The translations under genes were made by a program, and so were the position numbers. A stretch of DNA of 17,527 nt from an uncultured Sutterella sp. (lineage in GTDB: Bacteria; Pseudomonadota; Gammaproteobacteria; Burkholderiales; Burkholderiaceae_F), in the NCBI GenBank assembly GCA_905213905.1, contig CAJMKD010000041.1, positions 1 through 17,527 on the forward strand. Direction: 5' to 3'. Shown one piece after another: positions 1 to 7,145 of this stretch (the stretch's first letter is position 1; the number at the start of each line of letters is the position of its first letter). Below the pieces are notes generated by a model that did not search any database, was not told the origin of the DNA, and saw only the letters and a program-made list of their open reading frames with translations.

Positions 1-15
1 AGCGCTGAAAACGAA

Positions 16-41
16 AAACGGCCTCGATTTCGAGGCCGTTT
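16..41 (-). terminator. Intrinsic terminator of the creatininase operon
   Basis: A perfect 11-bp stem (16-26 with 31-41) encloses a 4-nt loop. Read on the minus strand, the stem is followed directly by a T-rich tract. It lies 27 nt beyond the creatininase stop codon, as expected for the end of that operon. The plus-strand reading has only a short T run, so it is mainly a minus-strand terminator. Confidence 0.85.
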
Positions 42-67
42 CTGCATGACTGCGCGCTTCGCTGCGC

Positions 68-844
68 TTACTTCATCGGCTTCCCGAGCGGAACCTTGCG
101 GAAATCTTCGACAAAGGCCGTGAAGTAGTCGACGATCGCCGTCATCATGTCGGCGCCCCACTGGGCGTTGGCTTCTTCCGAGGGAAGTCCGCCGAAGCCG
201 CCCTGCGGAATCCCGAGCCGGATGTCGCGCACGAGCTTCACGACGGCGCCCTTGTAGCGGATGGCCGAGAGATGCGTGAACGTGAAGTCCTCGGAAAGTT
301 CGTTCACGGTGGTCTTCGGGCAGTCTGCGAGGTCGACGAGCTCCGGATGCACGTGCATCATGGCGGCGACTTCCTGCGCGTCGCCGTGGCCGGTGATCCA
401 GGCTTTGTTGAGCTGCGGCGCGATGCTCCACCAGTTGAGGAGCGCGACGAGGGCGCCCGTTTCGCGCGAAAGCTCGAGCCCGGCCTTTTCGATTGCCGGG
501 TCGTTGCCGCCATGGCCGTTCACGACGACGAAGCGCCGGGCGCCGTGGCGCGCGAGGCTCCCGAAGACGCCGCGCATCACGGCGATCAAGGTCTCAAGCC
601 CCATGTCGATCGTGCCCGGGAAGGAGGTGTGGTGCGTGGCGACGCCGAAAGGAATCACGGGCGTCACGAGAATGTTCGTGCGCTTTTCCATTTCATTCGT
701 GATCCATTCGGGGATGAGCCAGTCGGTGCCGAGCGGGCCGACCGGGCCGTGCTGTTCGGTGCTGCCGATCGGCACGACGACGACCGTGTCGGGGTCGGCA
801 AGAACCGGTTCGGCCTTTCGCCAGTTGAGATGAGCAAGCTTCAT
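68..844 (-). CDS. Creatininase-family amidohydrolase
   Basis: This 258-residue protein belongs to the creatininase/creatinine amidohydrolase family, which are cytosolic metal-dependent hydrolases of cyclic or linear amides. The hallmark segment PIGSTEQHGP...GTD supplies the expected metal ligands Glu30, His32 and Asp41. Further family motifs follow: the FPGT segment near residue 75, NGHGGN with His111, and a downstream His154/Glu159 pair. Length is normal for the family (about 240-270). The ATG start lacks a clear Shine-Dalgarno sequence, but the homology begins within 25 residues of it. The gene follows the symporter gene after 108 nt on the same strand, so the symporter may import the substrate. 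The family covers creatininase, formamide hydrolases and cofactor-peptide hydrolases, so the actual substrate is unknown. Confidence 0.85.
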   Translation of the reverse strand: MKLAHLNWRKAEPVLADPDTVVVVPIGSTEQHGPVGPLGTDWLIPEWITNEMEKRTNILVTPVIPFGVATHHTSFPGTIDMGLETLIAVMRGVFGSLARHGARRFVVVNGHGGNDPAIEKAGLELSRETGALVALLNWWSIAPQLNKAWITGHGDAQEVAAMMHVHPELVDLADCPKTTVNELSEDFTFTHLSAIRYKGAVVKLVRDIRLGIPQGGFGGLPSEEANAQWGADMMTAIVDYFTAFVEDFRKVPLGKPMK

Positions 845-900
845 GTTGAATCTGCGCGCTCTTTCGACTCGAGCGCGTCCTCTTGAGAAAAGCGGCGAGC

Positions 901-934
901 CGCGCGCTTTGCCGAGCGTAGGGCAAGGCGCGCG
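901..934 (-). repeat. Intercistronic hairpin between symporter and hydrolase genes
   Basis: Arms 901-913 and 922-934 form a 13-bp stem with one G-U wobble and an 8-nt loop, in the 108-nt gap between the symporter stop and the hydrolase start. On the minus strand it is followed by only a short TTTT after about ten bases. It may be a leaky terminator or an mRNA-stability element that sets the ratio of the two products, rather than a full stop. Confidence 0.5.
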
Positions 935-952
935 ATTCGTCCGTCAGATGTT

Positions 953-2455
953 TCAGTGCGCGTCGGCGCGGCGGTCGAGGTCGTCGAAGTGACGGCTGAT
1001 CGTTGCTGCGCTAGCGGGCTTCGTAAAGAGGCTCACCACGATCATCACGACCATGGCGAATGCCCAGGCGACGATGAGCGGATTGAAGCCGAAGCTCCAG
1101 GACGTGAACTTCACGACCATGAGCACGTAGAGGATTTCCGCGGAGATGACGCCCACGTAGAGCGCGGTCGTCGTGGTGCGGCGCCAGTACATGCCGAGGA
1201 TGATCGGCGCAGCCCAGATGCCGAGGCCGCCGTAGGCGAAGAGCACGATCTGGAAGATGGAGCCGGGCTTGTAGATGCCGATGCCGATTGCGATGACGCC
1301 GAGGCAGACCGTGATCACCTTCGAGAGGCGCAGCGTTTCTTCATCGGTGGCATTGCGGTTGAGGATCTTCTGATAGAGGTCGCGCGACGCAGCGGACGTG
1401 GCCGTAAGGAGGAGCGACGAGATCGTCGACATGCCAGCCGAGAAGATGCCGGCAATCATGAGCGAGGAGAGGACCGGGTTGAGGCCGCCCTGCAGAATCA
1501 GCGGCACGACGAAGTCGGAATTTTTCCCTTCGAGGCCGGGGAAGGAGATGATGCCCGTGACGCCGCACCATTCAATGAAGGAGGCGGAGAACCACATGCC
1601 GAGCGTGCCGAGAATGACGGCCTTGAACATCGTCTTGTGGTCCTTCATCGTGAAGAACTTCGTGAAGAGGTGCGGCTGCCCGATCGCGAAGAAGCTCCAC
1701 ATCACGATCATTGAAACGTAGCCCTGCCACGGATAGGAGTTGTTGTGGCCGGGGAAGCTCACGTAGTTGAGGTCCATGGCGGCAAGCTTCTGGTTGATGA
1801 CCTCAAGGCCGCCGCCGAGCTTGAGGGAAACAAAGAAGGTGACGACCGCGGTGATCACCATCAGGATGCCCTGGATGAGGTCGGTGAGCATGATCGAGCG
1901 GATGCCGCCCGCCATGCAGTAGAGCATGACGGTGACGCCCATTACGACGATGCCGACCCATTCGGGCGCGCCCGTGTAGGTCGTGAAAATGACGCCGCCG
2001 CCAATCGTCTGCGCGCCCATCATGGAAACGAGGAAGACGAGCATCAGAATGGCGAGAAGCCCTCGAACGCCAGTCGACTCATAACGATCGGCCAGATAGT
2101 CGGCCATCGTGAGCATGTTGAAGCGGTGGCCGAGCGTGATGAGGCGACGACCGACGAGGAGCGCGGGAATAAGCATCGAAAACGCGATGCCCGGGACCGA
2201 GACGGACATCCCGGCGTAGCCCACGTGGTAGATCGAGCCCGGCACGCCCATGAAGGTCGACATGGAATACTGGGTCGAGAAGTAGGCAATGCCCGTCAGA
2301 ATGGCGCCCGCCTTGCCCGACATGGTGAAGTAGTCGGAAAGCCCCTTGTTCTTCTGAGAGCCGTACCAGCCGAGGCCGGTCAGAATCAGGCAGTAAAGAA
2401 TGATGACGACGAGAAACGGCACCGTCATCGTGGCCGTGTCGATGACATGATTCAT
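953..2455 (-). CDS. Sodium:solute symporter, PanF-like
   Basis: This 500-residue inner-membrane protein is a member of the sodium:solute symporter family (SSS, SLC5-like). The N-terminus is one hydrophobic helix followed by GWYGSQKNKGLSDYF, the usual TM1-loop pattern. It continues with FSTQYSMSTFMGVPG, typical of the unwound helix in PanF-type members. The segment near residues 340-370 (GIFSAGMSTISS...SRDLY) matches the conserved sodium-site helix. About 13 hydrophobic segments are seen, as is normal. A GAGGAGG ribosome site (2463-2469) lies 7 nt before the ATG, and the start overlaps the stop of the upstream small membrane protein by four bases (ATGA), implying translational coupling. A small protein upstream of panF is also known in Escherichia coli (yhdT-panF). 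Because a creatininase-like gene follows, the solute may be an amide rather than pantothenate. Confidence 0.85.
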   Translation of the reverse strand: MNHVIDTATMTVPFLVVIILYCLILTGLGWYGSQKNKGLSDYFTMSGKAGAILTGIAYFSTQYSMSTFMGVPGSIYHVGYAGMSVSVPGIAFSMLIPALLVGRRLITLGHRFNMLTMADYLADRYESTGVRGLLAILMLVFLVSMMGAQTIGGGVIFTTYTGAPEWVGIVVMGVTVMLYCMAGGIRSIMLTDLIQGILMVITAVVTFFVSLKLGGGLEVINQKLAAMDLNYVSFPGHNNSYPWQGYVSMIVMWSFFAIGQPHLFTKFFTMKDHKTMFKAVILGTLGMWFSASFIEWCGVTGIISFPGLEGKNSDFVVPLILQGGLNPVLSSLMIAGIFSAGMSTISSLLLTATSAASRDLYQKILNRNATDEETLRLSKVITVCLGVIAIGIGIYKPGSIFQIVLFAYGGLGIWAAPIILGMYWRRTTTTALYVGVISAEILYVLMVVKFTSWSFGFNPLIVAWAFAMVVMIVVSLFTKPASAATISRHFDDLDRRADAH

Positions 2456-2706
2456 TTGCCGGCCTCCTCATCTTCGTCGAATTCGTGGTATTCGGGGCGC
2501 TTGAGGCAGCTCGCGGCCCAGACGCCGATCATGATGATCGTGAAGAGCCCGTAGACGAGCCATCCGTAGATGAAGAGCGGCACACCGAAGAAGCTCGGGT
2601 TGTAGTCCGTGTCGTAAAAGCACGGCAGCGGCAGGCAGATGAAGGCCCAGATCGCCATGAAGATCCAGAACCACCGCCGCTCGAAAGCGTTGGTGAAGGC
2701 GTGCAT
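2452..2706 (-). CDS. Small two-helix membrane protein (YhdT/DUF997-like or DUF3311-like)
   Basis: This 84-residue protein has two hydrophobic helices, at about residues 11-29 (FWIFMAIWAFICLPLPCF) and 45-66 (FIYGWLVYGLFTIIMIGVW). The linker carries the sequence PSFFGVPLF and the cytoplasmic tail is acidic (EFDEDEEAGK). This layout, and its place directly before a symporter gene with a 4-base overlap, fit the small partner proteins of SSS permeases such as YhdT (DUF997) and DUF3311. I chose the ATG at 2706 because GGAGG lies 6 nt upstream; a longer frame reaching 2862 begins with sequence that lacks protein character. It probably assists assembly or activity of the symporter, but no biochemical role can be read from the sequence. 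Confidence 0.75.
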   Translation of the reverse strand: MHAFTNAFERRWFWIFMAIWAFICLPLPCFYDTDYNPSFFGVPLFIYGWLVYGLFTIIMIGVWAASCLKRPEYHEFDEDEEAGK

Positions 2707-2815
2707 GTGTTTCCTCCGTCGAAAGGAATCGGTTGAAGAGTTCTTATTGTTGTGTTTTTGCGCGAAAAGGCAGCCGCAGCGCTCAAATACGACGCGGCGG
2801 GGCGGCCGAATGCCT

Positions 2816-2859
2816 TCGCATTGCCTATAGTAGAGACAATGCGAGGACATGCCAATGCG
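2816..2859. promoter_or_regulatory. Candidate operator: CAATGCG inverted repeat plus third half-site
   Basis: TCGCATTG (2816-2823) and CAATGCGA (2837-2844) are perfect 8-bp inverted arms with a 13-bp spacer that contains the -10 element. A third CAATGCG word (2853-2859) overlaps the -35 box. Their placement over the promoter in a divergent intergenic region suggests a binding site for a dimeric repressor. The regulator is not identified and none is encoded next to it. Confidence 0.5.
2827..2855 (-). promoter_or_regulatory. Sigma70-type promoter of the symporter operon
   Basis: On the minus strand, TTGGCA (2850-2855) and TACTAT (2827-2832) are separated by exactly 17 bp. This is a close match to the housekeeping -35/-10 pattern. 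It would give a transcript starting near 2820 with a 5' leader of about 115 nt before the small membrane protein. No equally good promoter is seen for the divergent peptidase gene. Confidence 0.6.
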
Positions 2860-2925
2860 CAAAGCTACTGAGGGCAGTTGCTTTAAGAAATGTGTTCGGT
2901 GCGCAATTTGGCAAAGGAGGCAATC

Positions 2926-4767
2926 ATGGTCGATTCATTTGACGGAACGGTCTGGCGCACGCTCGAAGAAATCGTCAGCTGCGGCGAGCGTCTTTCAAAT
3001 GATGCTGAAGCCAGGGCTTTCGATGCGCTTGAAGCGGCCTTCCGGCGCGCGGGCGCAGCGACGGCGCGCGAAAGCATTCCGATCTTCACGTCGCTCTCGG
3101 ACGCACGGATCTCTGTGGGCGGCCGCACCTTTGAGAGCCCGGACGCGGAAGGAAACGCCATGACGCATCCGCTCGAGGCGGGCGCCTGCGGGACCTTCGA
3201 CATTGAAGCGCAGGGACCGCTTGTCGTTCTCGACGAACGCGCCCGGCAGGGGCTCCTCGCGGGCGAAGCGGAGGCCGCTTCTGCGCTCCGGGGCGCGGTG
3301 CTCCTCGCTTCGGGGCTCCCGGCGCTCGGCCTTCTGCGCGCAGCGGAGCGGGCGGGCGCGGCTGGCGTCCTTTTCAATACGGGCGAGCGCGTGCGCCGCA
3401 TGATCGTGAGCGATCTTTGGGGGAGTCCCGCGAAGGCGGCCGATTTTGACCGCTACGTGACGATTCCGAATGCATCGGTGACAGATGCGCTCGCTCGAAC
3501 CCTTCGCCCGGGCGAAGTCGTGAAGCTCCAGAACCGCGTGCGCTCGGGCTGGTGCGCGAGCACGGTTCTCACGGGGGCCGTCGGCTGCCCGGCCCAAATT
3601 GAAGCGGCCTGCAAGACGTCGTCGCCCATTTTTCTCATGACCGGCCACATGGACAGCTGGGGCGCAGGGGCGGTCGACAACGCGAGCGGGCTCGCCGTGA
3701 TGACGGGCGTTCTTGAAGCGCTCGCGCGGCGGGCAAGCGAAAATGGCGCGCCGCGCGCGGGCGCCATGGCTGTCATCTGGAGCGGCCACAGCCACGGCCG
3801 CTATGCAGGAAGCACCGCCTGGAGCGAGCGGCACAGCGCCGCGCTCGAAGCGGGCGTCTTCCTCAACATCAACGTCGACTGCCTCGGCATGCGCGAGAGC
3901 GTCGTGACGGGGCGCCTGCCGACCGCCGCTGCGGCCGAACGGCTTGCAGCGCGTTCGCTCCAGGATGCCGGCATTGCTGCGACGCTCGCACCGCAGCGCT
4001 TTTCGAGGTCGTGCGACCAATCCTTCTTCGCGGCCGGCATTCCGACTGTCTTTTCGAACGTGGCGGAAGTGCCGCCCGAAAAGAGCGCTGTTTCGCTGGC
4101 AGTGGCGGGACTGGGCGGCGTCTACGGCCCGTGCTGGCACACGCGCTGCGACGAGCTCGAAGCCGTCGACCGGCAGGCGCTGATCCGCGACGGGCGCATC
4201 ATCCTGCGGGCGGCAGAGATCGCGGCCGCCGAAGGCATCGATGCGCTCGATCTCGACGCTGAAGCCGAAGCGCTGGCCGAGGACATGGCTGCGGCGCTCG
4301 CAGGCGCGAAAAGAAGCCTCGCGCAGGCCCGCGCGCTCTGCAGCCCGGAAGCAGCAGCCGTTCTCGATGCGTTCATCAATTCCGAAGCGCTTTGGCAAGC
4401 GCTTGAAGGAGCGCCCGAGGCGGTGCGGCGCCTTGGCGCTGAATACGCAGAAAACGCAGCAAACGCGAAGGACGCAGCGCAGAAGCTTCGCGTGCTCCAT
4501 GCGCTTCTTCGCGCCGGCTACATGGCCGACGAAACAGGCTTCGGCCTCGCCGGACGTCCGGCTCGAAACCGGCTCGCCGAGGCGGTCGATGCCTTTGATC
4601 GGACATGCGCTGCGCTCGAGCGACTCGCAGAGACGGGGGCGCCGCAGGCGATGATCGACATGCGCCTTCTGACGTCCGCGAACGGCCTGCACCGCGAAGC
4701 CGTGCTCTTTGCGAGGGCGCTGCGCGCAGATTTCGGACCGGCGTCGCCGCAAGGGCAGCTCGGCTGA
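2926..4767 (+). CDS. M28-family zinc exopeptidase with PA domain
   Basis: The 613-residue protein looks like an M28-type aminopeptidase. A protease-associated (PA) domain spans about residues 95-205 (AERAGAAGVLFNTGE is typical). The catalytic domain begins at TGHMDSW (His241, Asp243), followed by GAVDNASG with the bridging Asp251, NVDCLG with Asp318 and CWHTRCDE with His405, which are the usual zinc ligands. Where classic members have Glu-Glu, this one has Ser289-His290 within SGHSHGRYAGS, so the general base is missing or supplied elsewhere. No signal peptide is seen, so it is probably cytosolic. The start at 2926 follows AAAGGAGG (2913-2920) with 5 nt spacing; an in-frame ATG at 2890 has no ribosome site. 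It is divergent from the symporter/creatininase operon, which suggests a shared job in amide or peptide use. The last 180 residues are helical and Ala-rich and are not recognised. Confidence 0.75.
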   Translation: MVDSFDGTVWRTLEEIVSCGERLSNDAEARAFDALEAAFRRAGAATARESIPIFTSLSDARISVGGRTFESPDAEGNAMTHPLEAGACGTFDIEAQGPLVVLDERARQGLLAGEAEAASALRGAVLLASGLPALGLLRAAERAGAAGVLFNTGERVRRMIVSDLWGSPAKAADFDRYVTIPNASVTDALARTLRPGEVVKLQNRVRSGWCASTVLTGAVGCPAQIEAACKTSSPIFLMTGHMDSWGAGAVDNASGLAVMTGVLEALARRASENGAPRAGAMAVIWSGHSHGRYAGSTAWSERHSAALEAGVFLNINVDCLGMRESVVTGRLPTAAAAERLAARSLQDAGIAATLAPQRFSRSCDQSFFAAGIPTVFSNVAEVPPEKSAVSLAVAGLGGVYGPCWHTRCDELEAVDRQALIRDGRIILRAAEIAAAEGIDALDLDAEAEALAEDMAAALAGAKRSLAQARALCSPEAAAVLDAFINSEALWQALEGAPEAVRRLGAEYAENAANAKDAAQKLRVLHALLRAGYMADETGFGLAGRPARNRLAEAVDAFDRTCAALERLAETGAPQAMIDMRLLTSANGLHREAVLFARALRADFGPASPQGQLG

Positions 4768-5021
4768 ACGCGTTGGCGGCATTGGCAGCGAGCAGATGAC
4801 GGTCGCCGTGCCCGAACGAATCTTCCCTCTCGTTCTGTCTTAGAAGCCGGACGCCCCGTTTTCCCGCCAAACAGGGGGTTCGGCCTTGACGCGCTGCGCA
4901 GCGCTCGGGCAAAGTTCGCTTTGCTTCTCACAAGCGAAGGATGACGGTCCTTCGGACTGCGGTCCGCATTCCGCCTGTCGAAGCCGCTGCTGCGAAAAGT
5001 GCGCCATTCGCTGCGCTTTCG

Positions 5022-5040
5022 CTCCGCCATAAGGGCGGAG
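5022..5040. repeat. Perfect 7-bp hairpin in the gene-free region
   Basis: CTCCGCC (5022-5028) and GGCGGAG (5034-5040) form a perfect stem with a 5-nt loop. It is the cleanest of a run of small stem-loops between 4850 and 5170. There is no T tract on either side, so it is not a terminator. Confidence 0.5.
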
Positions 5041-5509
5041 GCCGAAGCGCGAGGCGCGCGCAGCTCTACGGACTTCGGCGATGCGCCGCCTGCCGCCCGA
5101 GGACGGGCGATCTGCGCGGCGCGGTACGTTGTTCCCGCGAATACGCCCCAGTGCGCCGCTATGCGGCGGCGCCGGCGGCGTCCAGAGGAGAGCGGCCCTT
5201 TTGCGCCCGTCGAAGCGGTCGGAAAAGATCGAATCGCTCGGCGCCAATCGCCGGCAAAGGCCGGCCTCGAATTGAGCGGCAGTCCGCTGCACGGCTTGAT
5301 TCTTTGCCAGCTCTCCCGAAGAAGCGGAAAAGGCGCTCAGCGTGTGAGTCGCTTGAGTCCGCCGTTCCTTTGCGCAGTGTTCACTGCCGGAACCGCTTCT
5401 GATTCTTTTCGCTCGTCTTTGGGCCGCCGGGCGACCCCTCTGGTTCTGCCGGCAAAGCCGCATGAGGACGCGTGAAAGCGGGCATCCAGCCGGGCGATGA
5501 CGCATGCCG

Positions 5510-5545
5510 GCGAAGTTGAGCCTTCTCAAGAAAGGCAGACTTCGC
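5510..5545. repeat. Two-tier hairpin in the gene-free region
   Basis: Outer arms GCGAAGT (5510-5516) and ACTTCGC (5539-5545) enclose inner arms GCCTT (5520-5524) and AAGGC (5532-5536). This gives a stacked stem with a small internal loop. Paired inner and outer arms are more specific than the short repeats around it and hint at a folded RNA. Confidence 0.45.
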
Positions 5546-5615
5546 GTCAGTGCATGAAAGTTCCGGCGCCGCCAGCTGCGCCTTTCGGCATCAGCGGCGG
5601 CCTTCCATATTTTCA

Positions 5616-5661
5616 ACCGACGCCAGGCGTGCGAAATTCGTGCGCCGGGGTCGGTTTTTTT
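5616..5661 (+). terminator. Strong plus-strand intrinsic terminator with no obvious gene upstream
   Basis: ACCGAC (5616-5621) pairs with GTCGGT (5650-5655). An inner stem of about 9 bp with two wobble pairs (5626-5634 with 5638-5646) stacks inside it. The hairpin is followed by seven T residues and then a T-rich stretch to about 5671. It faces plus-strand transcription, but the nearest plus-strand gene ends about 850 nt upstream. It therefore ends either a very long 3' UTR of the peptidase gene or an unrecognised RNA. Confidence 0.75.
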
Positions 5662-5889
5662 ATTTTCTTTTCGAAGCATGTATCTTCGGCGCGACAAGAG
5701 CCGCAGGATTTCGTCCGGCAACCCCCGTCTGAGCCGCGTTGCAAAGAAGCGATCTGGTAAGCTTTCGAGGTTTTGTTCGGGAGCACGTCAAAGCGCAGCG
5801 CAACGGTGATTCACGGCTTTGCGGGCGTGATGACAGCCGCCCGAAGCCCTTCTTGACTGCAACTCATTTGTTCGAAGGAAGAATCCCGC

Positions 5890-6819
5890 ATGAAGGCAAC
5901 GCTTGAGTCAGCGCCAAGCGCCGGCGCGCCGGCCGACGAGGATTCGGCCGATGATGCTTTCGGCACGGCGTTCGGGCCGGCAGCTGCCAGTCTGCTGCGT
6001 CGCCTTGAGCGAACAGCGGTTTCCCCCTTTGGACTGCAGCCGCGCGTCCGGTTTTCGATTGGCGAACGCGCGGAGACGAACGGACGAATGATTTTTCTGC
6101 CGCTCGAATCCCTTGATGCTTCCGAATGCGGTGATGCATCAGTCCAATCTGGCGCATTCGACGCTTGTCGAAAGGATCCGGCGAAGCAAGACGGCAATTC
6201 AGCGGCGCGGGCCGCTTATCTTCGCGCATCAGGCCTGCACGAGGCCTTTCATGTTCGCTACTCGGATTTCCGGGTCTTTTCGCAGATAGCGCGCCTCTCG
6301 CCGCAAGCGCTTCTGCTCGCGAACATTTTTGAGGACGTGCGCGTCGACCGGCTCGGACTGGCCTTGCATCCGGAATATCACCTCGCACGCGCTGCCGATT
6401 TGCAGCGGCTTGCATTTCACGGCCGAGGCGTCTTTGCTGAAGGCGCAGGCGACGCATTCTGGCGACTTCAGCGCCTCATTCTTCTTGAAGCTTACGAAGC
6501 AGGGTTCTTTATGAAGTTCCCGCTTACTTCACATCGTCGTGCGCGCGCTGCACTGGGGGCTTCTCTGGGCGCAGATGCTCTCTGGGCCGTCATTCGGGCA
6601 GTGCGAGAAGCGCCTTACGCTGATCCGGCTCGATTGAGCGATCCGGCTTTCGCCGTTGAAGCGCTCGGAGCGCTGCTCGAAAGCCTTCGCAGCGAGGCGC
6701 GCCGCCTTGCCGCACGCGTGCGGCTTCATTCGAACGCCACGCAGACGGAGAAAGCACAGCTTGCGGTGCTCGGTGAGGTGCTTCGCCGAATTTCTGGAGA
6801 TGCTTCGGAAGCGTCGTAA
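5890..6819 (+). CDS. HExxH zincin-like protein resembling CobT-type metallopeptidases
   Basis: The 309-residue protein contains HEAFH at 117-121 inside GLHEAFHVRYSDF, followed by NIFEDVRVDRLG (145-156). The zinc-binding HExxH plus a downstream Glu-Asp helix is the arrangement seen in CobT-like, vWA-associated metallopeptidases found on some conjugative elements. Those proteins usually carry a C-terminal vWA domain and are about twice as long. Here the protein ends after the helical part and no vWA sequence follows, so it is a short form or a truncation. Residues 10-25 are acidic and low-complexity. The ATG follows an AAGGAAG ribosome site with about 9 nt spacing. No signal peptide or membrane helix is seen. 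It opens the conjugation-like cluster but has its own terminator at 7054-7093. Its substrate is unknown. Confidence 0.55.
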   Translation: MKATLESAPSAGAPADEDSADDAFGTAFGPAAASLLRRLERTAVSPFGLQPRVRFSIGERAETNGRMIFLPLESLDASECGDASVQSGAFDACRKDPAKQDGNSAARAAYLRASGLHEAFHVRYSDFRVFSQIARLSPQALLLANIFEDVRVDRLGLALHPEYHLARAADLQRLAFHGRGVFAEGAGDAFWRLQRLILLEAYEAGFFMKFPLTSHRRARAALGASLGADALWAVIRAVREAPYADPARLSDPAFAVEALGALLESLRSEARRLAARVRLHSNATQTEKAQLAVLGEVLRRISGDASEAS

Positions 6820-6990
6820 AGACCTCGAAAGAATCAGGTCGAAAGCCGATGTGCGGCTTCGGCAGGCGGTTCTTCGCTTCCGAATCGTCAGTTTTCCCTT
6901 TCGTTTTTATCTTCTTGCCGCTTTCGAACTCGAACAAATTGAAGCGCTACCCGGCACCTTTGCCTTGCGCTGCTTAGGCTGAAGCGGCTC

Positions 6991-7020
6991 GTCGGCTTTC
7001 GTCAGCATTCGTCAGCTTTC
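6991..7020 (+). repeat. Three tandem 10-bp direct repeats (GTCRGCWTTC)
   Basis: The units GTCGGCTTTC, GTCAGCATTC and GTCAGCTTTC follow one another without a gap, and a fourth degenerate GTCAGTC lies just beyond at about 7024-7030. A period of 10 bp puts all copies on the same face of the helix, as in cooperative protein-binding arrays. Confidence 0.6.
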
Positions 7021-7053
7021 ATTGTCAGTCAATTGCTTCCATTTTCTTCTTTG

Positions 7054-7093
7054 ACGGCCTTTCGGGCATTGCGCTTCGGAAGGCCGTTTTTTT
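7054..7093 (+). terminator. Intrinsic terminator after the HExxH gene
   Basis: ACGGCCTT (7054-7061) pairs with AAGGCCGT (7080-7087), with a weakly paired interior, and is followed by seven T residues. It lies about 235 nt after the HExxH gene stop and about 50 nt before the next gene. It either separates the two transcription units or acts as an attenuator for the downstream genes. Confidence 0.75.
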
Positions 7094-7095
7094 CT

Positions 7096-7136
7096 GCCGG
7101 CGCGCTTTCTGGCGCGATCTCGCACAAGGCGCCGGC
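7096..7136 (+). promoter_or_regulatory. GC-rich leader hairpin before the relaxase-like gene
   Basis: GCCGGCGC (7096-7103) and GCGCCGGC (7129-7136) are perfect 8-bp arms, with a further GCGC pairing possible inside. The hairpin occupies almost the whole space between the terminator T tract and the ATG at 7146, where no Shine-Dalgarno sequence is visible. It could limit translation, or the true start may lie further inside the gene. Confidence 0.45.
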
Positions 7137-7145
7137 CCATCGTGG

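Larger units (their letters stand above)
4768..5889. other. 1.1-kb gene-free, hairpin-rich region
   Basis: No frame here gives a convincing protein. The long open frames on both strands are Arg- and Ser-rich, share no recognisable domain and look like by-products of GC-rich sequence. What can be seen is a dense series of short inverted repeats: 4854-4877 (bulged), the perfect palindrome 4891-4904, 4915-4938, 4947-4957, 5022-5040, 5041-5079, 5154-5168, 5250-5265, 5365-5393, 5510-5545 and 5569-5600 (bulged). The series ends at a strong plus-strand terminator (5616-5661). No RNase P, tmRNA, 6S or SRP RNA signature was recognised. It could be decayed coding DNA, a long 3' leader of the peptidase transcript, a family of dispersed repeats, or an unknown structured RNA. 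Confidence 0.6.
6820..7145 (+). promoter_or_regulatory. Intergenic leader before the relaxase-like gene: repeats, terminator, hairpin
   Basis: This 326-bp gap holds no gene. It contains a pyrimidine-rich stretch near 6890-6920, three 10-bp direct repeats (6991-7020), an intrinsic terminator (7054-7093) and a GC-rich hairpin (7096-7136) ending 9 nt before the next ATG. Gaps upstream of relaxase genes often house oriT or autoregulatory sites, so this is the first place to look for one. I found no nic-site consensus I could name. Confidence 0.5.

Noticed and set aside
956..2554. Long plus-strand frames opposite the symporter gene
   Set aside because: They are rich in His, Asp, Glu and Arg, the usual antisense image of a membrane-protein gene.
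2890..2925. An upstream ATG for the M28 peptidase
   Set aside because: It lacks a ribosome site, while the ATG at 2926 has AAAGGAGG at ideal spacing.
4840..5721. A 293-codon open frame on the minus strand in the gene-free region
   Set aside because: Its product is Arg- and Ser-rich with no hydrophobic core pattern or known motif. It has no ribosome site, and other frames in the same stretch are equally open, as expected of GC-rich non-coding DNA.
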